Notes: generated by a model from the sequence alone, not told the origin. A stretch of 23,988 nt of DNA from Sphingomonas sp. S-NIH.Pt15_0812 (GCF_003951315.1 NZ_QLJH01000042.1:1-23988); one strand, 5' to 3'. Positions 7,250-16,976 are shown, numbered from the stretch's first letter. Program-made: numbers and translations.

Positions 7250-10200
7250 TCAGAAGCGCAGGCGCAGGCCCGTCGTGATCGTCTCCTGATGATCGTCGCG
7301 TCCGGTCTGCGCGCTGGCGGTCGAGAACAGGTCCAGCCCGCCCGCGAAGCGATAGGCGACGCCGCCCGTCACGGTGCCGACCAGCGGCGCGCGCGATGCG
7401 CCGTAGGCGGTCAGGCCCAGCCCGCCCCCGGCATAGCCGGCCAGCGCCTGCGTCCCGCGCCCCTCGATCTGGTAGCGGGCGCCCAGCGTCACCGAGGGGC
7501 GGAACGCCGCGTCGGACGTATCGCTGCGGCCGAAGGTGACGCCGGCATCGGCGAAGCCCGCCACATGCCGGTTGCGCGAGACGGTCAGCGCGAAGGGGCT
7601 GCCGCCGGTCTCCGCCACGCCCGTGCGGGTGGTGCGCAGATAGGTCAGGCCCGCCCGCGGCGTCAGCGACCAGCCCTGGGGCAGCTCGGCGACATAGTGG
7701 ACCGACAGGTCGCTGACCAGGCCGTGCAGGTCATAGCGGCCGGTCGCCCCGTTCGTCCCCATCCCCGGCAGCGCGCGCCGGGTCTGCGCATTCGACCCGT
7801 CATAGAGGATCGACGCTGTCACGCCCAGGCCGCTCGCCAGCGTGTAGCGGCCATGCACGCCAGCCACCACGCCGTCCGCCTTGGTGAAGGCGCCCAGCGG
7901 CGCGACCGACTGGCGCGTGTTGAGCCAGCCGCCGAACGCCCCGATCATCCACTGGCGATCGCCATAGCCCAGGCCGCCGAGCAGGCCATAGCCGCGCGTC
8001 TGCGCCGCGCTGCTGCCCTGGGCCGGGTCCGCGCTTAGCCGGTGCCACTGGCCGACCCCCTGCCCGAAGGTGAAGGCGCCCGGTTCGTCCCGCAGCGTCG
8101 CGAAGGCAGGCCCCCGCGCCGCCTGGGTCAGGGTCAGGGCATTGTCGACGCCGATCTGCGTCGCCGAGGCATAGGCCTCCGGCGTGATCTGCGCGAAGCC
8201 TCGCGCGTCGGACGCGCCCGACCCGGTCAGCAGCGCCGGCAGCGCCGCGAACAGCGAACTGGTCGCGGGCTGGCGCGCCAGCGTCGCATTGGCATAGTCG
8301 ATGCTGCGCGACACCTGCGGGCTGAACCGCGCATCGCCCAGGAACTGGCCGAGCAGCGAGAGGCGGTCGGCGCGCTGGACGAGGAAGCCGAACAGGTCCG
8401 CCGGCTTCTGCACGGTCGTGTAGCTGCCGCTGATCCCGCCGCTGGCGACGATCAGGTCGTAGGAGGCGCCGGGCCGCAACGCGCTGCTCGACACGATCTG
8501 CAGCGTCGATCCGTTGGCGATCGTCACCGCGCCATTGACCAGCAACTTGTCCGACACGGTCGGGGTCAGTTCGAACAGCGACACCGACCCGCCGGCCAGC
8601 GCGACATTGCCGTTGACGGTCATCGTGCCCGGCGACGCGCCGGGGCTGAGGATGCCCGCGACCGCGACACTGCCGTTGACGGTGCCCGCCGAACCGAAGG
8701 TCGCGCCCTGGCCGACCTGGAACTGGCTGGCGTTCAGCGTCGATCCCGCCAGCCCGACCAGCCGGCCGCCGGTCAGCGCGACCGCGCCGAATGACGCCTG
8801 GCCCGACACGGTGGCATAGCCGCCGGTCATCGCCAGCGCCTCGACATTGGCGACGCTGGAGAAGGCGACCGGCACCGCAGCCGATCCGCCCGACAGCAGG
8901 ATGCGGTCGGTGCCCGCGCCGCCATCCATCGCGCCGGCGAAGCCGCCGGCGATGGTGAAACGCTGGTCGCCGCCCGTGAAGGCGACCTGCCCCGTCGTCA
9001 GGCTGCCGCCCGCCGCGATCGCCAGGTCGGTCGCCGCATCCACCCGGCCATAGGCCTGGATGCCGGTCAGCGACAGCGTGCCAGCGCCCTCGGTCGCCAG
9101 CCGCTCGAACCCGGTCAGCGTGCCCGCCGCCAGGCTGCGGTCGCCCGCCAGTTCCAGCGTGGCGCTGTCGGTGCCCGCGCCGCCCGCGACGCTGCCCAGC
9201 AACACCGAACCTGCGGAGAAGCGGAGCGCGTCATTGCCCGTGCCCAGGTCGACGATGCCCGCCAGCGTACCGCCGCGCGCGACCGTCAGCGACAGGTCGC
9301 CGTCACCTAGGCCGAGCGGCGCACCCGCCGATCCCAGCGTGCCGGTGAGCGTCAGCGCATTGCCCGCGACCGCCAGCGTCTCGAACCCGGTCGCCACGCC
9401 GCTCAGCACGACCGGCCCGGTCGCGGTGAAGCGCAGCGTGTCGCTGCCCGCGCCGCCATCATAGCGGCCGGCGGCATCGGTCGCGCCCAGCGCCAGCAGA
9501 TCGTCGCCCGCGCCCAGCGCGACGCTGGCGATGTCGCCATCGACGCGCAGTTGCTCGGCCGCGTCGCTGCCGGTGACCGCACCGACGCGGTTGCCGGCCA
9601 GCGTCAGGTTCAGCCCCGTGCCCTGCAGTTCGACCGTGTCGAAGCTCTGGTCCAGGCCCAGCGTCAGCGTGCCGTTGCCGGTCACCGCCAGCCGCTGGAA
9701 GTTGCTGCGCTGGCCCAGGCCGCTGCGGTCGCCCGCCAGCAGCGCGGCATAGGTGTTGGTGCCCGCACCGCCATCGATGCCACCCGCGACCTGCGACCCC
9801 GCCTGCTCGACGAAGCGGTCGTCGCCGTCGCCCAGCACCACCGCGCCCTGCACGATGCCGGCATTGACGAAGCGGTCGTTCCCGCCACCCAGCGCGACCG
9901 CGCCGGCGATGGTGCCGTTATTGACCACCGTCTCGGCCGCGTCGGTGCCGGTGATGGTGGTCGCGCCGGTGCTGGTCAGCGTCTCGCCCGCGCCGACCGT
10001 GACCGTGCCGCCCGAAACGCCGATCGTCTCGACCCGGAAATTGCCGGCATAGGTCAGGTTGCCCGTGCCGATCTGGCTGAACCGTTCGAAGTTGATGAAC
10101 TGGTCGCCGTTCAGCGTCCCGCCCCCGGTCGCGTCGACGATCAGCGTGTCGGTGCCGTCGCCGCCATCGACCGTGCCGATCAGCGTCGCGCTGATGGCAT

Positions 10201-13200
10201 GGAGGAAGCTGTCGTCCCCCGCCCCCAGGAACACATTGCCCTCGATCCGCCCGCGATTCTCGATCCGGTCGTTGCCCGCACCCAGCGCGATCGACCCGAT
10301 GATCGCGCCGGTGTTGACGATCCGGTCGTCGGTCGCGCCGACGCTCTGGACCGCGCCGGCGAGATAGGGCGTCCCGTTATAGGCGGCGAGCGTGTCGTTG
10401 CCGACCAGCGTGGTGCCCGCGCCGCCCCGAATAGTCCCGGCATTGGTCAGGTCGAGCGCGGCACCATCCGCCAGGATCGCGGTCGACAAAGTGCCGGTCG
10501 CCTCGATCACGCCGGTCGCGGTATTGGTGATGGCGGCAGTGGCATAGCCATTGCCTATGACCGCCAGGCCCATGGCGGGCTCGGTGTTGGTGCGTTGAAG
10601 GTCTGAACCGGTCGGCACGGCCGCTCCGGCATAAGGATCATAGACCGTCGCGCCGCCCCCATTCGCACGGATCGTGCCCGAATTGCTGACCACGATCGTC
10701 TGGCTGGCGGTCGCGGAGCTCTGCAGGCTGTAGAACGTCTCACGCTGCTCGTAGCTCGTGGCGGTCAGCAGCGCGGCCGAACCACCCTCGCCGCTGGCGT
10801 CGATCGTGCCACTGTTCTCCAGACGGATCGCACTGCCTATCCCCTGATAGTCGGTGGCATTCATATAAATGGCCTGACCATAAAGGGGCGCGGCGATCGT
10901 GCCGCTATTGATCAGGCTGACCTCCAGCGGAACGCGGGTCTCCGGGGGTATGGCGCCGTAAGGCAGGTCATTGCTGGCGCTGGCGCTCAACCCTTGCGTG
11001 ATCAGGCCAGTGTTCGTCGCCGTGAGGCTGGCCCCGTCCGCCTTAAGCTCGACGGTGGGATCGGTCCCGTTGTTCCGGATCGTGCCGCTATTCTCGAACG
11101 ACGCCGTGCGGACAGAGATGGCGGTCTGATCGCTATCGTCTTGCCCGATCGTCCCGCTGTTGGCGAAGCGGGTGACCAGGCCTTCGACCCGGCCGGTGAC
11201 GATCGCCTGGTTGGTGAAGCCGCCGAGCGTAACCATCGGCGTCTCGACCGGCCACCATGTCTGTTGCTGACCCAGCGTCACGCCACCATCGACGTTCGCC
11301 AGGTTGATGACCTGTCCCTCACCGATCAGGCTCAACGACGCGACCGACCTGTTGGCCGACACCGTCGCGACCGTGTCCGCACCGCCGGCCTGCACCTCCT
11401 CCACCTGGAAGTTGGTCGCGGTCGCATCGCCGAGCGTCACGGTGCCGGAGCGGGTGAGGGCATGGCGATACCGGTTCTGCCCGGCCCCGCCGTCGATCGT
11501 CCCGGTAACGCCGGTCTGACCATCCGTCTCGACGAAGATGTCGTCGCCGGCGCCGAACAGCAGATTGCCCGTCAGCGTGCCGCCCGCCGCTTTGTAGGTC
11601 GAGGCGGCGGTGGAGCGACCGCCATAGCCTGTATAGCCCAGATCGACGTCACCGATGATCGTGCCGGCATTGGTCAGTTGGACCGAATCGGTCCGGATAG
11701 CCGCTTGTCCCGCCCCCCCGGCGATCGTGCCGCCGGCGAGATTGTTGATCCGCTTGACGCTGGTGCCATAGGTGTTGGTCTGGGTGATGGCGACGCCATC
11801 GGTGCTGGCGATCCGGCCGCTATTGTCGATCGTCCTTGGCGATCCGTAATTGCCATATTCACTCGAATAGTCGAACAGGAGCGCCGGACCCGCGACCGCG
11901 ATCGTGCCGCTGTTGGTCAACGAGACGAAGCCCGTGACCCCGGTCGTCGCCTTTCCGTTCTCCGCCTGGACGATACGTCCGCTATTGACGATGCTTTGGG
12001 TGCCGACGACGCCACTGGCCCCATCGAGCGACAGGGTTCCTGCATTGGTCACGGACGTGCCGCCCGAGATGGCCGCGACCCGCCCGCTCGGATACGTGGC
12101 CGTACGCCGATCCTGGGCGACGATCGTGCCGGCATTGGTGAAGCGGTCGGTCCCGCCCAGCGCCACGGCGGCCGAACCATATTGGCCCGTGGCCGTCAGC
12201 GACAGCGTGCCGCGACTGGTGATCGTCAGTGCATTCGCAATCCCGCTGCCATCTTCCGGCGCCATGTCGCGGCTGCGGGTCGCCAGCGCGACGACGTCCG
12301 TCGTGGCGATGTCGAGGGTCATGTCGGCACTGCCCTGGCCGGCCAGGACCAGCGTCCGGGTCGATGCCGCGCCGGTCAGCGTCAGCGCGGCCGCGTCGAA
12401 CAGTTCATAGCCGAGGCTCTCGAACGCCCCGCCGACGGGCAGGGTCGCGCTGCTGTCGCTGCGCACCCGCAGCCGGATATGGCCGCCGGTGCCCGCGACG
12501 GCGCCGTTGATCCCGGCAAAGCGTCCATTGTCGCTGCCGGCCAGTTCGGTGACGAACGTGACCCCCGTGCCCAAGGTGAGGGTGCCGTTGAGCACACCGC
12601 CCGGCAAGGCGATGAAGGCATTGTTGTTATAGGTGTTGCTGCCCAGGCTGACATTGCCGTTGATCGTGCCCGCATTGCTGACGCGAACATTGATGATAGT
12701 GCTGGAACCGGGCGCGATGGCCGCCGTGCCGCCGGTGATGACGCCAGCCGCCTGGTTGACCAGTCTGGAATCGCCATAGATGAGCACGGCCGATCCGGTC
12801 GCGCTGATGATGCCGCCATTGGTCAGCGCACCGCGCAACGCCAGACCGGTGGTCGCCCCCTCGATCCGGCCGCTGTTCGTGGCCTGCCCCTGCGTGGATA
12901 GCGCGACACCGATCCCGCCCGTCGAACGGATCGTGCCCGTATTGGACAAGTTCTCGGCATCGACAGCCGTGCCGCCGGCCGTGATCGTCCCGGAGTTGAC
13001 GAACCTCGTATCGCTGTTGGTGTAGACGCCGTTCGACGCGGCCGTGATCGTCCCGCTATTCTCGAACCGGCGGGGATTGGAAAACAGGAACACGGCAAAA
13101 CGCTGGTCATTCGGCGCGGTGGCCGTGATGGTGCCCGCATTGATGAACACGGGGCTGCCGTCGGAAATGCCCAGCGCGTCGCTCACGACCGTGGCGGTGC

Positions 13201-14497
13201 CCGTCAAGGTCGTGCGGTTCACCACCGTGCCGTTGCCGGTGATCTCCAGCGCGCCATTCATGGTGAAGCCATCGGCGAGCGTCGCCGTCATCTCGGCATC
13301 GGGAGCCAGGCTGAGCCGCTCGAACCCCGCCGGCATCGCTACCGGCGAGGACAGGCTGGCGTCGCTCGTGAAGCGAACCCGCAGGGTGTCGGTGCCCAGG
13401 CCGCCGTCGATCGTACCGCTCACCCCGGTGCGGATCGCGCCATTGGCATAGCCGACGACCAGCGTGTCGTTGCTCGACCCGAACCGAAGATTCCCGGCGA
13501 TCGTCCCCTGGCTGTTGTCGACCGTGTCGCCGGTATAGAGTGAAGCGTTGGACGATTGGACATCGCCCGTGATCGTGCCGGCATTGGTCAGATTGAGGGC
13601 GGTGTCGGCCCGGATCGCCGTCGCGCCCGCGCTGGCGATGCGCCCCCCGCTTGCATTGATCAGCGACACCGACATGCCGGTGATCGCCGGGCCCGATCCG
13701 GTGTTGCTGATCGTGCCGCTGTTCGTCAACGGGACGCCGGACAGATTGGCCAGCGTCGCACTCCCGCTCGCGGAGGTGATCGTACCGCTATTGGTCGAAT
13801 CGGACGTCTGGATCTCGAAATTCCAAATCGTGCCCCAGTCGATCGCGCTACGCGTGCCGCCATCGATGGTGCCGGCATTGGTCAGCCGTCCGATTTTGGC
13901 GCTGATCGCACCGATGAAGCCGCCGGCCTGATTGACCACCGAATAGAAACCCGAGACCCCGGGCGCCGTCGACAACAGCGCATAGCCGTCGCCCGTCGCC
14001 TTGATCGTGCCGCTATTCTCCAGGGCGATGCCCGTCGGTTGATAGCCGGTGCCTTCCCGCCCGACGACGACGGCGTTCGCACCCCGAACCTCGCCCCCGG
14101 CTCGGACGGTCATGCCCAATTGGCCAAGGGAATAGCCTTGGCCCGGCTGGCGGGTCAGCAGGACACCCGCCTGATCGCCACCGTCGATCAAGCCGCTCAC
14201 GTTCAGCTTCGCGCCGGCTGTATAGTAACCGTTCGGCTCGATGATATCGACGGTGACCGCCGGCGCGCCGCTGTTCGATACCACGGCCCCCGCCGATACA
14301 TCGACCGTCGCGTCCCGCGCCGTCACCCGCAACCCGTCGATGTCGCTGCCCGTGCAGGTCGTCGTGCCACTGGCCACCGTCGGATCGGGCGCGCATTGCG
14401 CATAGGCCGGTCCCGCGATCATCACCGCAAGCAGGATCGCGCTCGACTCCAGCGCACGCGCCTTGACCCGCCGCGCCTGCGACACCGACTTCACCAT
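7250..14497 (-). CDS. Giant type Va autotransporter, adhesin-like
   Basis: The product has 2415 residues in one uninterrupted frame. The ATG at 14497 is preferred because AGGGGGG lies 9 nt upstream; the in-frame ATG at 14506 touches that site directly. The N terminus carries a signal peptide (ALESSAILLAVMIAGPAYAQ). The passenger is a long beta-helix-type repeat region. From about residue 55 to 1530 it contains some twenty [ST/A/N]GTI motifs (NSGTI, NAGTI) that mark successive rungs. Interspersed, and dominant from ~1390 to 1900, are GGxGxD-like units (GAGNDRI, GGDGTDTL, GGAGSDTL) usually followed by GFERL/NFERF-type strands. Residues ~1950-2045 (GILSPGASPGTMTVNGN and onward) look like the autochaperone segment. 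Residues ~2140-2415 form the C-terminal translocator barrel ending TITTGLRLRF, with the terminal aromatic needed for Bam recognition. It would be exported to the outer membrane with the passenger displayed. No protease motif was noticed; an adhesin or structural role is inferred. Confidence 0.93.
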   Translation of the reverse strand: MVKSVSQARRVKARALESSAILLAVMIAGPAYAQCAPDPTVASGTTTCTGSDIDGLRVTARDATVDVSAGAVVSNSGAPAVTVDIIEPNGYYTAGAKLNVSGLIDGGDQAGVLLTRQPGQGYSLGQLGMTVRAGGEVRGANAVVVGREGTGYQPTGIALENSGTIKATGDGYALLSTAPGVSGFYSVVNQAGGFIGAISAKIGRLTNAGTIDGGTRSAIDWGTIWNFEIQTSDSTNSGTITSASGSATLANLSGVPLTNSGTISNTGSGPAITGMSVSLINASGGRIASAGATAIRADTALNLTNAGTITGDVQSSNASLYTGDTVDNSQGTIAGNLRFGSSNDTLVVGYANGAIRTGVSGTIDGGLGTDTLRVRFTSDASLSSPVAMPAGFERLSLAPDAEMTATLADGFTMNGALEITGNGTVVNRTTLTGTATVVSDALGISDGSPVFINAGTITATAPNDQRFAVFLFSNPRRFENSGTITAASNGVYTNSDTRFVNSGTITAGGTAVDAENLSNTGTIRSTGGIGVALSTQGQATNSGRIEGATTGLALRGALTNGGIISATGSAVLIYGDSRLVNQAAGVITGGTAAIAPGSSTIINVRVSNAGTINGNVSLGSNTYNNNAFIALPGGVLNGTLTLGTGVTFVTELAGSDNGRFAGINGAVAGTGGHIRLRVRSDSSATLPVGGAFESLGYELFDAAALTLTGAASTRTLVLAGQGSADMTLDIATTDVVALATRSRDMAPEDGSGIANALTITSRGTLSLTATGQYGSAAVALGGTDRFTNAGTIVAQDRRTATYPSGRVAAISGGTSVTNAGTLSLDGASGVVGTQSIVNSGRIVQAENGKATTGVTGFVSLTNSGTIAVAGPALLFDYSSEYGNYGSPRTIDNSGRIASTDGVAITQTNTYGTSVKRINNLAGGTIAGGAGQAAIRTDSVQLTNAGTIIGDVDLGYTGYGGRSTAASTYKAAGGTLTGNLLFGAGDDIFVETDGQTGVTGTIDGGAGQNRYRHALTRSGTVTLGDATATNFQVEEVQAGGADTVATVSANRSVASLSLIGEGQVINLANVDGGVTLGQQQTWWPVETPMVTLGGFTNQAIVTGRVEGLVTRFANSGTIGQDDSDQTAISVRTASFENSGTIRNNGTDPTVELKADGASLTATNTGLITQGLSASASNDLPYGAIPPETRVPLEVSLINSGTIAAPLYGQAIYMNATDYQGIGSAIRLENSGTIDASGEGGSAALLTATSYEQRETFYSLQSSATASQTIVVSNSGTIRANGGGATVYDPYAGAAVPTGSDLQRTNTEPAMGLAVIGNGYATAAITNTATGVIEATGTLSTAILADGAALDLTNAGTIRGGAGTTLVGNDTLAAYNGTPYLAGAVQSVGATDDRIVNTGAIIGSIALGAGNDRIENRGRIEGNVFLGAGDDSFLHAISATLIGTVDGGDGTDTLIVDATGGGTLNGDQFINFERFSQIGTGNLTYAGNFRVETIGVSGGTVTVGAGETLTSTGATTITGTDAAETVVNNGTIAGAVALGGGNDRFVNAGIVQGAVVLGDGDDRFVEQAGSQVAGGIDGGAGTNTYAALLAGDRSGLGQRSNFQRLAVTGNGTLTLGLDQSFDTVELQGTGLNLTLAGNRVGAVTGSDAAEQLRVDGDIASVALGAGDDLLALGATDAAGRYDGGAGSDTLRFTATGPVVLSGVATGFETLAVAGNALTLTGTLGSAGAPLGLGDGDLSLTVARGGTLAGIVDLGTGNDALRFSAGSVLLGSVAGGAGTDSATLELAGDRSLAAGTLTGFERLATEGAGTLSLTGIQAYGRVDAATDLAIAAGGSLTTGQVAFTGGDQRFTIAGGFAGAMDGGAGTDRILLSGGSAAVPVAFSSVANVEALAMTGGYATVSGQASFGAVALTGGRLVGLAGSTLNASQFQVGQGATFGSAGTVNGSVAVAGILSPGASPGTMTVNGNVALAGGSVSLFELTPTVSDKLLVNGAVTIANGSTLQIVSSSALRPGASYDLIVASGGISGSYTTVQKPADLFGFLVQRADRLSLLGQFLGDARFSPQVSRSIDYANATLARQPATSSLFAALPALLTGSGASDARGFAQITPEAYASATQIGVDNALTLTQAARGPAFATLRDEPGAFTFGQGVGQWHRLSADPAQGSSAAQTRGYGLLGGLGYGDRQWMIGAFGGWLNTRQSVAPLGAFTKADGVVAGVHGRYTLASGLGVTASILYDGSNAQTRRALPGMGTNGATGRYDLHGLVSDLSVHYVAELPQGWSLTPRAGLTYLRTTRTGVAETGGSPFALTVSRNRHVAGFADAGVTFGRSDTSDAAFRPSVTLGARYQIEGRGTQALAGYAGGGLGLTAYGASRAPLVGTVTGGVAYRFAGGLDLFSTASAQTGRDDHQETITTGLRLRF

Positions 14498-14508
14498 CTT
14501 GACCATCC

Positions 14509-14523
14509 CCCCTGAAAACAGGG
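14509..14523 (-). promoter_or_regulatory. Hairpin overlapping the autotransporter ribosome binding site
   Basis: On the mRNA of the autotransporter, CCCTG and CAGGG form a perfect 5-bp stem with a UUUU loop (14510-14523). The 3' arm runs into the AGGGGGG Shine-Dalgarno run, so folding would hide part of it. The stem is short, so any effect on translation would be modest. This is seen in sequence only. Confidence 0.35.
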
Positions 14524-14695
14524 TGTCGCTATGATGAAGCCGGTGTCATGTCCAGTAGGCCAGAAAACCGGCCAAACATTTCTTATGCAGGAGAGGCAAA
14601 CAGGGTTAGGATCGTAAACGGTATGTACCACCGAAACGGATGGACATCTATTCCGGTCAACGGATTTCCCCATCGATCAAAGCCGGTTGCCGCTT

Positions 14696-14710
14696 CCGCA
14701 TGATATGCGG
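14696..14710 (-). terminator. Small hairpin after the SDR gene
   Basis: A perfect 6-bp stem, CCGCAT/ATGCGG, with a 3-nt loop begins 17 nt after the SDR stop codon. There is no T-tract beyond it on the minus strand. It may be a weak terminator separating the SDR operon from the autotransporter 190 bp further on. Confidence 0.3.
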
Positions 14711-14727
14711 GTCACATCACCGCAGCC

Positions 14728-15531
14728 TCACACCGCCATGGTGAAGACCGACCCGGCATCGACACGCAGCCCCGCGCCGGTGATGAAGCTGGCGCGCTCC
14801 GAACACAGGAAGGCGACGGCCGCCGCCACCTCGTCCGACCGGCCACGCCGGCCCAGCACCATGCCCGGCCGCTCCTCCTTCAGGAAGCTCGCGATCGCCT
14901 CGTCGAAGCTTTCGCCGCGCTCCTCGGCGCGCTTGTGCATCATCGCGTCGGTCATCGGCGTCGCGACGAAGGCGGGCGAGACGGTGTTCACCAGCACATT
15001 GTCGCATCCATAGGCCTTGGACAGACCCTTGGCGAGGCTGAGGATGCCCGCCTTGGACGCGCAATAGGCCAGCTCGTCGACATAGGGCTGCACCGCATCC
15101 TCGGACGCGAACAGCACGATCCGACCCCACTTGTTGGCGCGCATCGCCGGGATCGCCTCGCGGCACATCCGCACCGCGCCCATCAGGTTGATGTCCAGCG
15201 TCTCCTGCCAGCCGGCATCGTCCACCTCCAGGAAATCGCCGGTCGCCCCGGTCACGCCGGCTGCGTTGACATAGATGTCCGGCTCGCCCAATCGCTCGCG
15301 CACCTCGGCCCAGAGGGCGCGGACGTCGTCGGGCTTGGTCACGTCGCCGGTGACCGCGATGATCTCGCCGAGCGGTTGCAGCTCGGCCAGGCTGTCGTCC
15401 AGCGTGCCGCCCGCCTTGTCGGTGATCGCGACGCGCACGCCCGCTTCCAGCAGGAACCGCGCCGTCTCCTTGCCCATGCCGGAATCCGCGCCGCTGATGA
15501 GGGCGATGCGCTTGGTGATGCCCAGGTCCAT
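14728..15531 (-). CDS. Short-chain dehydrogenase/reductase (classical SDR)
   Basis: The product is 267 residues with all classical SDR signatures. The nucleotide-binding loop is GADSGMG (14-20), and D38 at the end of the second strand favours NAD(H). NAAG lies at 89-92. The catalytic tetrad is N115, S143, Y156 and K160 (YCASK). The tail (GLRVDAGSVF) is typical of the family. It would oxidise an alcohol or reduce a ketone; the substrate is unknown. It starts 9 nt after the alpha/beta hydrolase gene, and the hydrolase stop codon TAA forms the beginning of its AAGGAG ribosome binding site, so the two are translationally close-coupled in one operon. A cytoplasmic enzyme. Confidence 0.92.
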   Translation of the reverse strand: MDLGITKRIALISGADSGMGKETARFLLEAGVRVAITDKAGGTLDDSLAELQPLGEIIAVTGDVTKPDDVRALWAEVRERLGEPDIYVNAAGVTGATGDFLEVDDAGWQETLDINLMGAVRMCREAIPAMRANKWGRIVLFASEDAVQPYVDELAYCASKAGILSLAKGLSKAYGCDNVLVNTVSPAFVATPMTDAMMHKRAEERGESFDEAIASFLKEERPGMVLGRRGRSDEVAAAVAFLCSERASFITGAGLRVDAGSVFTMAV

Positions 15532-15540
15532 AACTGCTCC

Positions 15541-16305
15541 TTACTGGTGGGGGTCGGGGGAACAGCGCGCCGCATGATCGCGGATCAGCGCGGCCAGTGC
15601 CTCGGGCTGTTCATAGGGAATGAGGTGCGCCGCCCCCGCCACGTTGTGGAGGACGGCCTCCGGATAATGCGGCAGGTTCAGGCGACGTTGCGCCTCCGCA
15701 CCTAGGTCGCCGTCCTCGCTCCCCGCGAGGATCAGTGCGGGACAGGCGATCCGGCCGACCCGGTCGCCCCAGTCCTCGCGGCTGCCCTGCTCCAGCCAGC
15801 CCCGCCACGCCTCGGGTCGGGAGCGCCGCACATCCGCGATCGCCTGCCGGCGCCACGGCTCGGACAGAGGCGATGCCGTGTTGGCATCGACGAAGGCGGC
15901 CGCGTCGGCCTCGGTCGGGGCGCCATCGGCGAACCAGCCGATCATCCGGTCGCGGCGCGCCTCGTCCATCGGTTCGGGAGAGGGCGGCGAGGCAGCGACC
16001 AGCACCACGCCCCGGATCGCCGGCCCCGAAGCGCCGGCCTGGGCGCGGGCGGCGATCAGCGTCGCGATCTTGCCGCCCATGCTGTGGCCGACCAGCAGCG
16101 CATCGGTCACGCCCCGATCGTGCAGCATCGCGACGACCTGCGCGACCATCGTCTCGCACCGCCCGTCGCCCATCCTATCCGCCGCGCCGAAGCCCGGCAG
16201 GTCGAGCGCGATGCCGTCGTGATCGGCCAGTCGATCCCGTACCGGCTGCCAGGACCGGGCACTGGCGCCGAGGGCGTGGAGGAAGAGGAGGGTCGGTCGG
16301 GTCAT
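15541..16305 (-). CDS. Alpha/beta-hydrolase fold enzyme
   Basis: The product is 254 residues. The nucleophile elbow GHSMGG (73-78) supplies S75. The acid is probably D198 (LILAGSEDGD) and the base H227 (GAAHLIPYEQP), giving an intact triad. HALG (10-13) forms the oxyanion region. The sequence resembles cytoplasmic esterases, lactonases and ring-cleavage hydrolases of this fold; the exact substrate cannot be assigned. GAGG lies 4 nt upstream of the ATG. It is followed 9 nt later by the SDR gene and preceded by the membrane-anchored ABM gene (64-bp gap), an arrangement suggesting a small catabolic operon in which an ester or lactone and an alcohol or ketone are processed in sequence (inference). 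Confidence 0.88.
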   Translation of the reverse strand: MTRPTLLFLHALGASARSWQPVRDRLADHDGIALDLPGFGAADRMGDGRCETMVAQVVAMLHDRGVTDALLVGHSMGGKIATLIAARAQAGASGPAIRGVVLVAASPPSPEPMDEARRDRMIGWFADGAPTEADAAAFVDANTASPLSEPWRRQAIADVRRSRPEAWRGWLEQGSREDWGDRVGRIACPALILAGSEDGDLGAEAQRRLNLPHYPEAVLHNVAGAAHLIPYEQPEALAALIRDHAARCSPDPHQ

Positions 16306-16369
16306 GCCGCCTCAGGACGCCGGACCGCGTCGTCCGTTCCGCGCCTTCGCGACGAAATGTTGATGGCGA

Positions 16370-16918
16370 TCAACTTTCCGTGCGTAACCGGCCCTGGGGA
16401 TCGCGCAGCATCCAGAAGCGCGACCAGCTCCGCACGCGCGGCAGGATCAGCCAGGTCAAGGCCCCGGTCAGCAGGATGGAGGACAGGATCTGCTGCACCG
16501 GCCGGGGGGCGTGCGGCAGCAGCCAGCCGATGATCCCGCTCACCAGCAACAGGGTCGGCACCACCCCGATCCAGGTGACCAGCGCCGTCTTCCACTTGCG
16601 CGCGGCCGCCTCGCTGGGCAGCATGACATGCGCAATCGGGCCTTGGACGACCTGCCGCAGTCCGGTCGAGAAACCGTCCGCCCCGCGCCCATGATCCCCC
16701 TGCCCCGCCCAGGCGTCGAGCGCGGCGTGATCCGCGAACTGTACCAACAGATGATGCATCGCGCCCGCCTGATCGAGCCGCAGCGCCCCCTGGAAATCCG
16801 GCCGGGTCGCCGCGTCCGCGATCACCTGCGCGGCCCAGCCGTCATAGCGGTCCTCGCGCCCCGGTCGCATCACGCGGCTGATGACGAGCGTGGCGGGATG
16901 GCTGGGCGTTTGGGGCAT
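16370..16918 (-). CDS. Membrane-anchored ABM-domain protein
   Basis: The product is 182 residues from the ATG at 16918; a GTG at 16954 with AGGG 10 nt upstream would add 12 residues and cannot be excluded. Residues 5-95 form a ferredoxin-like ABM domain (TLVISRVMRPGREDRYDGWA ... GALRLDQ ... HHLLVQFADHAALDAWAGQG). After it come two hydrophobic helices: about 121-138 (ALVTWIGVVPTLLLVSGIIG) and 148-165 (ILSSILLTGALTWLILP), with a basic loop and C terminus. The catalytic-type domain would face the cytoplasm next to the inner membrane. ABM-plus-two-helix proteins are a known but poorly characterised architecture. It is the first gene of the putative operon with the hydrolase and SDR. Confidence 0.75.
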   Translation of the reverse strand: MPQTPSHPATLVISRVMRPGREDRYDGWAAQVIADAATRPDFQGALRLDQAGAMHHLLVQFADHAALDAWAGQGDHGRGADGFSTGLRQVVQGPIAHVMLPSEAAARKWKTALVTWIGVVPTLLLVSGIIGWLLPHAPRPVQQILSSILLTGALTWLILPRVRSWSRFWMLRDPQGRLRTES

Positions 16919-16976
16919 GAGGTGCGGGACATTCGGGCGAACCGTTGGTTCCACGCCGCAGCCCTGCCGGACGATC

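Noticed and set aside
10994..12901. 635-codon plus-strand open frame inside the autotransporter
   Set aside because: Its Arg/Asp/Gly-rich product is a shadow of the repeat-rich passenger gene on the other strand, which has signal peptide, passenger and barrel in one frame.
7250..14497. Repeated short DNA strings considered as a CRISPR-like or tandem repeat array
   Set aside because: Spacing is irregular and the strings encode the NAGTI/NSGTI rungs of the autotransporter passenger, so they reflect protein repeats.
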